A stretch of 64,000 bases of DNA from UBA10161 sp038891035. GTDB taxonomy: Archaea; Micrarchaeota; Micrarchaeia; Anstonellales; Anstonellaceae. The notes beneath the pieces are model-generated. The model did no database searches and had not been told where the DNA came from. It worked only from the letters and a program-made list of their open reading frames with translations. The number at the start of each line of letters is the position of its first letter. Position 1 is the stretch's first letter. Shown here in pieces: positions 32,594 to 39,608 of this stretch. Both the position numbers and the translations under genes were made by a program. Location of the stretch: NCBI GenBank assembly GCA_038891035.1, contig JAWAEW010000006.1, positions 1 through 64,000 of the forward strand. The letters run 5' to 3'.

Positions 32594-32604
32594 AAGAAGA
32601 TGAC

Positions 32605-33372
32605 TTAAAGTTTCTTTTTTCCTGCTTGATGGACTGCTTCTGCAAGCAGCCGCACTTTCTCTTTTGCTGATCCTTGTTCAATCGCAGTGCCTACCTGTAC
32701 TGCATCTGCACCTGCAGAGATCACCGAAGCTGCCTCTTTTGGCGTTTTTATTCCTCCCCCTACAATGTAAGGAATGGAAATTTGGCTTGAAACCGCACGG
32801 ACAAGATCAAGAGGGACAGGGCCTGTGCGCGGATTGCTTCCACTATCTGTAAGGACAAATCGATGCCCAAGAAGCTGTGCTGAAAGAGCCAGTGCAGCAG
32901 CAATCTGAGGCCTGTCTCGTGGGACTAGGTTTGCATCCCCCACAAAGCCAACTGTTCCGCCAGGCTCCACAACAATATATCCGACAGGCAAAGCCTCAAG
33001 CCCCATTTTTTTTATGATGGGAGCTGCAAGCATTTGCGCCTGACTTATCCAATATGGGTTGCGGCTATTTAAAAGCGACATAAAGTAAAGCGCATCAGCA
33101 TACTTGCTTACAGTTGCTATATTCCCAGGGAAGAGCACTACTGGAACTGAAGACTTTTCCTTTATCATTTTGCATACTGCATCCAGAAGCTCTCCTTGCG
33201 CCCCCATGCTTCCGCCGACTAAGATAATATCTGCTCCTGCTTCGCCTGCATTTATTCCTGCCTGTGCTGCAGCCTGCCCAGATTTGTAGTCTACAGGGTC
33301 AATTAAAGCAAAAAGCAAGCCGCCTTTGCGGGAAAGCTCATCTTTGATGTAGCGCTCTACCTTCCCTTCCAC
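32605..33372 (-). CDS. Geranylgeranylglyceryl phosphate synthase
   Basis: This 255-residue TIM-barrel enzyme forms the first ether bond of archaeal lipids from glycerol-1-phosphate and geranylgeranyl diphosphate. Typical blocks are FALIDPVDYK (near residue 21), DIILVGGSMG (near residue 48), VVLFPGNIATVSKYADALYFMSLLNSRNPY, YIVVEPGGTVGFVGDANLVP and PYIVGGGIKTPKEAASVISAGADAVQVGT. GTG 33372 has CGTGGTTTT before it in the standard position. It overlaps the possible upstream frame of the methyltransferase but not its inferred start. Confidence 0.95.
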   Translation of the reverse strand: MEGKVERYIKDELSRKGGLLFALIDPVDYKSGQAAAQAGINAGEAGADIILVGGSMGAQGELLDAVCKMIKEKSSVPVVLFPGNIATVSKYADALYFMSLLNSRNPYWISQAQMLAAPIIKKMGLEALPVGYIVVEPGGTVGFVGDANLVPRDRPQIAAALALSAQLLGHRFVLTDSGSNPRTGPVPLDLVRAVSSQISIPYIVGGGIKTPKEAASVISAGADAVQVGTAIEQGSAKEKVRLLAEAVHQAGKKKL

Positions 33373-33381
33373 AAAACCACG

Positions 33382-34326
33382 CTATTTGCCTTGCACCTTC
33401 CATTTATATATTTTTATCATTTGGGAAAGCCCTTGTAAGATACTCACTCTTGGCTGCCAGCCAAGCTCTTTTTTTGCTCGGGCGATTGAAAATGCGCGGT
33501 CAGATGAGAGCTGGTAGATATTTTCGGCGTCAAAGGGAGGCTTTCCAAAAAGGCTCCAAGTATTCACAAAGAAAGAAAGCAAAAACGGTGGACAATGCAG
33601 ACGCGGTGCTGGGGCATTGAGCTTGCTTGAAGCCGCACACAAAAGCTCCTTTTGCGTAGGCTGCTGCATGCCTACTATGTTGTATTCTCTACATGGAGGT
33701 GTCTTTTGTCTCATTGCACAAATGAAAGCAGAAACTACATCTGAAATATGCACAAGAGGGATTCGGTTGTTTGCATTGCCAACAAAAGGCATTTTGCCTT
33801 TTGAAAGAAGCTCAAAGACCTTGAAGTAGCCTTGCTCAAATCCAGGGCCATAAATCATTCCAATGCGAAGCAACACGATTGGCAATTTTGGGCAGAACAA
33901 TCTTGCTGCATTTTCCCCTTCCAACTTGCTTTTGCCATATGGTGTCTTGGGATGCGTAGGGGATGATTCGTCTATGATTTTTCCTTCATGTAGCCCATAA
34001 ACAGAAATCGAACTTGCAATCACCACTTTTTTGACTGATGAAGGACAGGAAGAAAGAAGATTGTTTATTGTAATCACATTTGCCTGTCGAAGCTTTTCAT
34101 AAGGGTGACTTCCAGTTAGACCTGCTGCCCAAATAACAAAATCAACTCCAGAGAATGCGGATGGAGAGAGAATTGATTTTGAAAGGTCGCAAATAATAGT
34201 GTCTTTAGTCAGTTTATGTTTTTCATTTCTTACAACCGGCCTTACTTTGTATCCTTGCTCGAGTAGCTTGTCTGAAAGCGCTTTTCCAAGCCTGCCTGAG
34301 GCACCAACTAAAAGTACGGTTGCCAT
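33382..34326 (-). CDS. NAD-dependent sugar epimerase/dehydratase (extended SDR)
   Basis: This 314-residue protein has the Rossmann motif VLLVGASGRLGKALSDKLLE at the N-terminus, a YGLHEGK region with Ser-Ser-Ile-Ser (IASSISVYG near residue 108), and the catalytic YxxxK in PYGKSKLEGE near residue 137. It resembles nucleotide-sugar epimerases or 3-beta-HSD-like reductases. The substrate is not clear. ATG 34326 is preferred over a start at 34377 because it opens directly on the Rossmann strand and lies 25 bp from a TATA-like element. Confidence 0.85.
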   Translation of the reverse strand: MATVLLVGASGRLGKALSDKLLEQGYKVRPVVRNEKHKLTKDTIICDLSKSILSPSAFSGVDFVIWAAGLTGSHPYEKLRQANVITINNLLSSCPSSVKKVVIASSISVYGLHEGKIIDESSPTHPKTPYGKSKLEGENAARLFCPKLPIVLLRIGMIYGPGFEQGYFKVFELLSKGKMPFVGNANNRIPLVHISDVVSAFICAMRQKTPPCREYNIVGMQQPTQKELLCAASSKLNAPAPRLHCPPFLLSFFVNTWSLFGKPPFDAENIYQLSSDRAFSIARAKKELGWQPRVSILQGLSQMIKIYKWKVQGK

Positions 34327-34348
34327 GCAAAAAAAATAGGAGAAGCAC

Positions 34349-34357
34349 TTTAAAATT
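34349..34357. promoter_or_regulatory. Shared divergent TATA-like element
   Basis: TTTAAAATT with TTTAAA centred at 34351.5 lies 25.5 bp from ATG 34326 (minus) and 24.5 bp from ATG 34376 (plus). Neither gene has a ribosome binding site. Both are probably leaderless. Confidence 0.6.
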
Positions 34358-34375
34358 ACAGTGCAACAAAATGGC

Positions 34376-34978
34376 ATGCTTTTGGCCTTTGAAGGAATTG
34401 ACGGCTCAGGTAAAGGGGAGCAGATAAGGTTGCTTGCTTCTTACTTGAGGCAGAAGAAAATAAGGTACAGAATCCACAAGTACCCTACCAAAAAAGCAAA
34501 GCAGGCTTTTTTGCATCTCAAGCGAAAAGCAAGCATACCTGCAGATCGCCTTGCAGAAATTTTCATTAAGGACATAATGGCTGGCCAAAAGAAAATAGAA
34601 AAAGAGCTTAATGCAGGCTTTGTAGTGATTTGCGATCGCTATTTGCATTCTACTCTTGCATATCAGGGGGTTGGTGTGGGCTATCGGGGACTTAGACAGA
34701 TGATCTTGAGTTTGGGTGCGCACACACCCGATTTGGTTTTTGTGCTTGATCTTGATCCAACGATTGGAAAGAGGAGAAAATTTGCTCAAAAAGCACTGGA
34801 TAGACATGAAAATGATGTAAAGTTTCTGGCTGAAGTAAGGAAAAACTACATGAAAATGGTACAAGATGGATTTCTTTCGTACGGATTCGCAGTTCTTGAT
34901 GCAAGCAAACCAAAAGAAGAAGTATTTGCAAGCGTGCTTTCACATTTAGAGCCAATGATTACAAGGATGGGCCACTAA
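34376..34978 (+). CDS. tmk: Thymidylate kinase
   Basis: This 200-residue P-loop kinase converts dTMP to dTDP. It has LLAFEGIDGSGKGEQIRLLA at the N-terminus, the DRY motif ICDRYLHSTLAYQGVG near residue 88, and LVFVLDLDPTIGKRRK near residue 121. The P-loop reads GSGKG, with Gly where Ser/Thr is usual for this family. ATG 34376 is chosen because it lies 24.5 bp from the shared TATA-like element. A GTG at 34361 would be too close. It overlaps the convergent gene by 4 bp. Confidence 0.9.
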   Translation: MLLAFEGIDGSGKGEQIRLLASYLRQKKIRYRIHKYPTKKAKQAFLHLKRKASIPADRLAEIFIKDIMAGQKKIEKELNAGFVVICDRYLHSTLAYQGVGVGYRGLRQMILSLGAHTPDLVFVLDLDPTIGKRRKFAQKALDRHENDVKFLAEVRKNYMKMVQDGFLSYGFAVLDASKPKEEVFASVLSHLEPMITRMGH

Positions 34979-35337
34979 TGCCCTACCCTTTCACAGCGGA
35001 GATCTGCTTTAAGGTCATATCTTTCTGCAATTGCTCCATCTGCTCCGAACCCAAAAATTGTAAGCCGGATCGTATAAGTATCAGGATAAGAGCCTGCGCC
35101 GCCATAAATCTTGACCTTTTTGCTTGCTTTGCCACCTGGAAGTGCTATTCCGACCCGCATTCTGCCTTTTGAAAGCTGCCTGTCTGGCGCAAGAGATATG
35201 GCCTCTGGAACAGATACATCACATTCTACCCATCTGGGCTCTTGGCCTGAATTGTACACGCTTACTTCCATTTCAACCTCATTGCGTACATAAGCAACTA
35301 GCCGTATAGGATAAAAATGGGTTGTTGGGTTCAGCAT
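34975..35337 (-). CDS. Conserved archaeal beta-sandwich hypothetical protein
   Basis: This 120-residue protein has alternating strand pattern (IRLVAYVRNEVEMEVSVYNS; WVECDVSVPEAISLAP; SKKVKIYGG; YTIRLTIFGFGADG; ERYDLKADLRCE), like a CARDB or Ig-type domain, but without a signal peptide, so it is probably cytosolic. No function is recognised. It is probably leaderless and divergent to the 35388 gene. Confidence 0.65.
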   Translation of the reverse strand: MLNPTTHFYPIRLVAYVRNEVEMEVSVYNSGQEPRWVECDVSVPEAISLAPDRQLSKGRMRVGIALPGGKASKKVKIYGGAGSYPDTYTIRLTIFGFGADGAIAERYDLKADLRCERVGH

Positions 35338-35358
35338 GAGTGGATATTTACGTTGGAG

Positions 35359-35366
35359 TTTTTAAC
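35359..35366. promoter_or_regulatory. Shared divergent TATA-like element
   Basis: TTTTTAAC, with TTAA centred at 35363.5, lies about 26 bp from ATG 35337 (minus) and 24.5 bp from ATG 35388 (plus). The two starts are 50 bp apart, matching the other divergent pairs. Confidence 0.5.
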
Positions 35367-35387
35367 TTTTGGTGCCTACAGCAAAGC

Positions 35388-35861
35388 ATGGAAATACCAG
35401 AATCAAGGCTAATTCGTGGGGAATGTCTTGTTCGCGATTTGCAGCTTTCAGAAGAGGTAAAGCTGACGCGAAGAGGGCTTATTAGATATCTTGCTCTTTC
35501 GCTTGGATTAATTTACCCAAATGAGTCCAGAACAGGACTTCTTGAAGTTTTGGAGGCTCTTCTTTTTTTCCACTATCAAAAAAGAGAAACGCATACTGAT
35601 CCAGACATTCATCAAATAATTGAGAAGATAGCCCAGATAAAAAAAAGCAACCCAAATCCTAAAGCAGTGCATTACCATTTGCTTCAGCTAAAAAAGCTGG
35701 GCATAATCGAGCAGAAAAAAAGAAGATATAGGTTTGTTCTCTCACCTATGCAAGAAAATGATGACCTTGCCGAAGGTCTTGCCTATGTCTTTCGGCAAAG
35801 ATTCGAAGCTTCATTTGAAAAGATAAGAAAGGTCCTTTCTTTGATTGAAAAGAGCTTCTAA
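35388..35861 (+). CDS. Conserved archaeal winged-helix hypothetical protein
   Basis: This 157-residue protein contains a block VKLTRRGLIRYLALSLGLIYPNES (near residue 25), then a helical region and a probable winged helix (AVHYHLLQLKKLGIIEQKKRRYRFVLSP, near residue 100). The combination recalls uncharacterised archaeal regulators. Target unknown. ATG 35388 is preferred over the frame start at 35340 because of the TATA-like element 24.5 bp upstream. Confidence 0.7.
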   Translation: MEIPESRLIRGECLVRDLQLSEEVKLTRRGLIRYLALSLGLIYPNESRTGLLEVLEALLFFHYQKRETHTDPDIHQIIEKIAQIKKSNPNPKAVHYHLLQLKKLGIIEQKKRRYRFVLSPMQENDDLAEGLAYVFRQRFEASFEKIRKVLSLIEKSF

Positions 35862-35862
35862 T

Positions 35863-36300
35863 CTAAGCTAGTGCGGGCTCTGTCAGTGGATATTCTTTGT
35901 CAAAGGCTACTGCAAACGAAGAGATGCCTAATTTTTGAAGATAGCTTTTTGCAATCTTTAAAATGAGCCCTTCAAGTAAAGTTGCCTTCATTGTTGATTC
36001 TTTGGTTTCTTTATAAAAGAGGTTCTGCGAAAGATGCTGTAAAATTGCTTTTTTGTCTTTATCGATGAAAAATGTTACTGTGCCTATCTCATATATTCCT
36101 GCAGGCTTTGGAATGAACTTGGAAATCTCACTTGGAAAAGGTTCAGAGTAAAAAAGCTGCCCTTCCTTTACAAGCCAGGCTCCTGGTTTTTGCCTTTCTG
36201 ATGAAAAAAATGTAAATGATGCGTAGGAGCTTCCCCTAAAAACTGTTGCAGCAAGGAAAATCTGCTGCACCGAAGATTTGTTTTGCTGAAATTGCGCCAT
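35863..36300 (-). CDS. Hypothetical protein
   Basis: This 145-residue protein shows mixed alpha/beta character (VFRGSSYASFTFFSSE; GIYEIGTVTFFIDKDK) and a helical C-terminus (LLEGLILKIAKSYLQKLG). No signal peptide, membrane helix or family motif is seen. Stop codons of this gene and the convergent 35388 gene are 1 nt apart. A TTTTAATAAAG element lies about 31 bp upstream of the start. Confidence 0.6.
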   Translation of the reverse strand: MAQFQQNKSSVQQIFLAATVFRGSSYASFTFFSSERQKPGAWLVKEGQLFYSEPFPSEISKFIPKPAGIYEIGTVTFFIDKDKKAILQHLSQNLFYKETKESTMKATLLEGLILKIAKSYLQKLGISSFAVAFDKEYPLTEPALA

Positions 36301-36377
36301 ATGAATCGGAGGCTTTCTGCTGCATCTTTATTAAAAGCAATCTGTTTTATTTGAAACTAGATGTTTCTTAAGGAACA

Positions 36378-37376
36378 TTAAATGGTGTCTATGAATGAGA
36401 GGAAAACTTGTGCAGAAAACAGCCTGTAAAGTTCAAGCGAAGCAATGGCGCATATTATAACAGATACAAGAGGATAAAAGATGAGGTCTATCTTTGCCAT
36501 CCAGAGTGCATAGTTGCTTGTTGGGAAAATTATTTGCACTTTTCCTGGAAAGTCTCCTTCTGCCATTTGGCTTATCTTGGATTTCACTGCTGCAGGCTTG
36601 TCCAGCTCCAAAAGAGGCAGCGAAGCAAATGATTTGTTGAAGTTTTCTGCTACCTCTGTTGCCTGCCAAGTCGCCTCAAGTGCCTTGCTTATTTGGAATG
36701 AATGAAGAAAAATGAGAGGATAGACCATATAGGCTGAAACCGAGAGTGCCATTACTGCTGCTCCTAGCCTGCGCGTGGCAAAAAAAGTTCGCAAAAGAAG
36801 GCCTGCAGGCAAAAACAAGGCAAGGGCAGAGTCGCGGACTGCGAGCGCGATTTCAAGTTCAAATGCAGCGATTGCTGCCGTAGTTGAAAATTCTGCTGCA
36901 AGCTCTGCCAGCTGCTGGGAGTAAGATCTTAATGCAAAGAAAGGTTCGAAAAGTATTTCCCCTGTTTTCAGTTGAATTGAGCCTGCAACCCCCGCAATAT
37001 CTGCACATCTGTAAAGCTGAGCGGCCAAAGAGGAGAATGAATTAGCATAAGAGTAAAGGAAACATGAATAAAAGGAAAAAGGAGAACTTGTTGGGGCATG
37101 TATCGGAGGGCAGACAGGCAATGCCTGCGCTGGTACCAGAGAGGAGACTGAAGCGTCCGCAATTGCTGCAAATGAGATGATGCCGCCAAGCATTGCAGCA
37201 GAAATGATTCCTTGGGCTATCTCTTCTGCTCCAACCAGCCTTAACCTCTTTATGCCAAATCCTATTCCTATTCCAAAAACAATTCCGCCGATGAGTATAG
37301 AGATGGTTGCGGCGATTATAGCTATGTCAAAGCTGCCTGTTTGGATTTGAAAATCTTGCAGTAACGGCATAAACAT
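36378..37376 (-). CDS. Polytopic membrane protein, no known family
   Basis: This 332-residue protein has about six hydrophobic segments: residues 18-42, 52-70, 150-180, 184-204, 208-230 and 297-316. A loop with Cys residues (ALPVCPPIHAP; FYSCFLYSY; LYRCADIAGV) lies between the second and third segments, probably outside. It starts right after the stop of the 37377-37886 gene, so the two are cotranscribed and may form a complex. Function not recognised. Confidence 0.6.
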   Translation of the reverse strand: MFMPLLQDFQIQTGSFDIAIIAATISILIGGIVFGIGIGFGIKRLRLVGAEEIAQGIISAAMLGGIISFAAIADASVSSLVPAQALPVCPPIHAPTSSPFSFYSCFLYSYANSFSSLAAQLYRCADIAGVAGSIQLKTGEILFEPFFALRSYSQQLAELAAEFSTTAAIAAFELEIALAVRDSALALFLPAGLLLRTFFATRRLGAAVMALSVSAYMVYPLIFLHSFQISKALEATWQATEVAENFNKSFASLPLLELDKPAAVKSKISQMAEGDFPGKVQIIFPTSNYALWMAKIDLIFYPLVSVIICAIASLELYRLFSAQVFLSFIDTI

Positions 37377-37886
37377 TTATTGGCTGATGAATTTTGCGAC
37401 TATGACTGCGCCGATAGCCGCAAGTAATGTGTCAATGAATACCACCAGAGGCAGAAGCAAAAAGGACAATAAAGTTGAAATTCCTGCTCCAAATGGTGCA
37501 ACTTTTGGGAAAAGTACCCATGAAACGATAAGAAGCAGTGCAGAAAATGAAGACCCGAGAAATCCTGCCAAAGCTCCCGCTGCTGCGGCTTGCTTGAGTG
37601 TAATTGGCCTTTTTTTTATCTTTTCGAGTGCCAATGCAGCAATAGCCCCTGCTACCAAAGGCATGGCGCACACAATAGGAACAAATACTAAGGAAATGAG
37701 ATCATATTTTGGAAAAAGCAACACTGATAATTCAGAAATTGCAAAAAAGCCAGCTAACAAAATCGCACCTACAATACTTGCTACCAAATATTCTGCTATT
37801 TTTCTTAGCATGCCTGCAGGAATAAAAGAAAGCATTGATTCATCTGTGACCTGTTGCACTTTTATCGTCGGCAATTCAATCACCAT
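37377..37886 (-). CDS. Small polytopic membrane protein, no known family
   Basis: This 169-residue protein has four hydrophobic segments (VASIVGAILLAGFFAISELSV; LISLVFVPIVCAMPLVAGAI; AAAAGALAGFLGSSFSALLL; LLSFLLLPLVVFIDTLLAAI). The N-terminal 30 residues are soluble. ATG 37886 is preferred over TTG 37895 because a TATA-like element lies 23.5 bp upstream. It is cotranscribed with the larger membrane protein downstream. Confidence 0.6.
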   Translation of the reverse strand: MVIELPTIKVQQVTDESMLSFIPAGMLRKIAEYLVASIVGAILLAGFFAISELSVLLFPKYDLISLVFVPIVCAMPLVAGAIAALALEKIKKRPITLKQAAAAGALAGFLGSSFSALLLIVSWVLFPKVAPFGAGISTLLSFLLLPLVVFIDTLLAAIGAVIVAKFISQ

Positions 37887-37905
37887 ACTTTGCACAAAAA
37901 CAAAG

Positions 37906-37913
37906 TATAAAAA
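37906..37913 (-). promoter_or_regulatory. TATA-like element for the membrane protein pair
   Basis: TTTTTATA on the minus strand is centred 23.5 bp before ATG 37886. Confidence 0.5.
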
Positions 37914-37916
37914 TGC

Positions 37917-38234
37917 TCACTTTTTCTCTGAAGGTTTTTGCTCTTGCTGAGGCTGCTGCTTGCTTTCAAGCACTGCTGAGTCGCATCTTTTGATGAAATC
38001 GTCAAGAATAGATGCAATTTGTGCCCCTTTTTCTGTTAAGCGGTAAATTTTTTGCTTCCCTTTTTTTTCAAAGCTGATGATTCCAAACTTTTGCAGTTTG
38101 TTCAGTATTGCGACTGTGTATACATAAGAGCAGTTTGCTCCCCTGGCAAGCTTTGATGGAAACCATTGTTGGCTAGAATCCTTCAGCAAAAGCAACATAT
38201 TGGCTGGCTTGAGTTTGACGAAAAGTGACTTCAT
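37917..38234 (-). CDS. Winged-helix transcriptional regulator
   Basis: This 105-residue protein is a small winged-helix protein: SKLARGANCSYVYTVAILNKLQKFG (recognition part) then the wing IISFEKKGKQKIYRLTEKG, a helix and a Gln/Lys tail. It resembles archaeal MarR/ArsR-like regulators. It starts inside the pyrI stop (4-bp overlap), so it is cotranscribed with pyrBI. Whether it controls pyrimidine genes is unknown. Confidence 0.75.
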   Translation of the reverse strand: MKSLFVKLKPANMLLLLKDSSQQWFPSKLARGANCSYVYTVAILNKLQKFGIISFEKKGKQKIYRLTEKGAQIASILDDFIKRCDSAVLESKQQPQQEQKPSEKK

Positions 38235-38665
38235 CTAAACTCCTCGGGTGAAAACAGCCTTTCGCAATGCCTGCATCTTAATTTCGTGCCTTCCACGCTG
38301 AAAGTTGTTTTAGCAGGCTCGTGCGAAGTTATGCATTTGGGATTTGGGCAGGAAAGAAGGCCGGAAAGCACTTGTGGGAGCACCACCTTGTGCTTGTCCA
38401 CCACTTTTCCTCCTTTTATGATATTCATTGTTGCACTCGGCGCAATCAATGATATTCTGTTTGCGGTTTTCTCATCCACAAACACTCCTTCAAGCTTCAC
38501 TATATCTTTTCGCCCAAGCTTTCTAGATGGAACGTTGATGATGAGAGCTGCAGCTTTTTGGATAGGGTATTTTTCAGAGATGATCTGCAAAACTTTCATG
38601 CCCATTCCTGCAGCAATGTGGTCCATAACTGTGCCTTCTTCTATCTTTTTTACTATCAGCGGCAT
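38231..38665 (-). CDS. pyrI: Aspartate carbamoyltransferase regulatory subunit
   Basis: This 144-residue regulatory chain binds nucleotides and transmits feedback to PyrB. The allosteric domain has VKKIEEGTVMDHIAAGMGM and INVPSRKLGRKDIVKLEG. The zinc domain has CPNPKCITSHEPAK and LRCRHCERLF. ATG 38665 is preferred because GGTTGA lies 8 nt upstream. ATG 38671 overlapping the pyrB stop is an alternative. Order pyrB-pyrI is standard. Confidence 0.93.
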   Translation of the reverse strand: MPLIVKKIEEGTVMDHIAAGMGMKVLQIISEKYPIQKAAALIINVPSRKLGRKDIVKLEGVFVDEKTANRISLIAPSATMNIIKGGKVVDKHKVVLPQVLSGLLSCPNPKCITSHEPAKTTFSVEGTKLRCRHCERLFSPEEFR

Positions 38666-38670
38666 ATTCA

Positions 38671-39576
38671 TCAACCATTTATGCAACGGTGCAGGACAGC
38701 CATCCTGACAGGAACACCGTTTCTTGCTTGATCAAAATATTTTGCATATGGCGTAAAATCAAGTTCAGCTGGAAGCTCATCCACTTTTGGCAGCGGATGG
38801 AGTATCGCAAGGTCTTTTTTTGCTTCTGAAAGCATAGCCATTTCTACTCTGAATTCTTTCTGCATCCTTTCAGCCTCATACTGATCGGAAAACCTTTCTT
38901 TTTGTATTCTGCAAACATAAAGCACATCGCAATCTTTTAGCTGGAGTTTGGAAGTTTGTACTGGCTTTACCCCGAATTTTTCATTTATCTCTGATAGGAT
39001 TTCGCTGTCTATTCTGAGTGATTCGGGAGAGCATAAAGTGACTTCTGCCTCGAACATCGCAAGGCCGTACAAAAGAGAGCGCATGGTTCTGGCATGCTTC
39101 AAATCACCAAGCAATGTCACATTAAGCCCGCTTATTTTACCTTTTAGCTTTGAGATAGTGTAAAGATCAATCAAAGTTTGTGTTGGATGCTGATTCCCAC
39201 CATCGCCTGCATTGATCACAGGGTGCTCTGCAAGGTCTGCAGCAAGCCTGGCTGCACCTTCTAAAGAATGCCTTATTACCAATGCATCAGAATAGCCGTC
39301 CATCATGCGCACAGTATCAGAAAAAGTCTCGCCTTTTGCTGTCGAACTTGTAGAATGATGGAAGGTAAGCACTTTTGCCCCCAGCCTCTTTGCAGCTGCT
39401 TGGAAAGACATGTTAGTTCGCGTGGATGGCTCGAAAAACATAATTGAAACTATTTTTCCTTGGAGTAAGGAAAGCTGCCTTTTGGACAAAATAAGCTTCT
39501 CCATTTTTGCAGCTTCTCTCAGATATTTTTCTATTTGGTTTTTGTTAAGGTCGCGAATTGAGATCAGATCTTGCAT
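38671..39576 (-). CDS. pyrB: Aspartate carbamoyltransferase catalytic subunit
   Basis: This 301-residue enzyme makes carbamoyl aspartate, the committed step of pyrimidine synthesis. The carbamoyl phosphate motif FFEPSTRTNMSF is near residue 47, HPVINAGDGGNQHPTQTLID near residue 117, DLKHARTMRSL near residue 158, and HPLPKVDEL near residue 261. GGTGGGAGGA before ATG 39576 decides the start over GTG 39588. Together with PyrI it forms the regulated holoenzyme. Confidence 0.96.
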   Translation of the reverse strand: MQDLISIRDLNKNQIEKYLREAAKMEKLILSKRQLSLLQGKIVSIMFFEPSTRTNMSFQAAAKRLGAKVLTFHHSTSSTAKGETFSDTVRMMDGYSDALVIRHSLEGAARLAADLAEHPVINAGDGGNQHPTQTLIDLYTISKLKGKISGLNVTLLGDLKHARTMRSLLYGLAMFEAEVTLCSPESLRIDSEILSEINEKFGVKPVQTSKLQLKDCDVLYVCRIQKERFSDQYEAERMQKEFRVEMAMLSEAKKDLAILHPLPKVDELPAELDFTPYAKYFDQARNGVPVRMAVLHRCING

Positions 39577-39608
39577 TCCTCCCACCACATCAAATATGCC
39601 GCGAAGCT

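Noticed and set aside
31970..32604. Frameshift instead of a non-standard start in the methyltransferase
   Set aside because: Not fully excluded, but the conserved family N-terminus stays in one frame, so no shift is needed; only the start codon is unusual.
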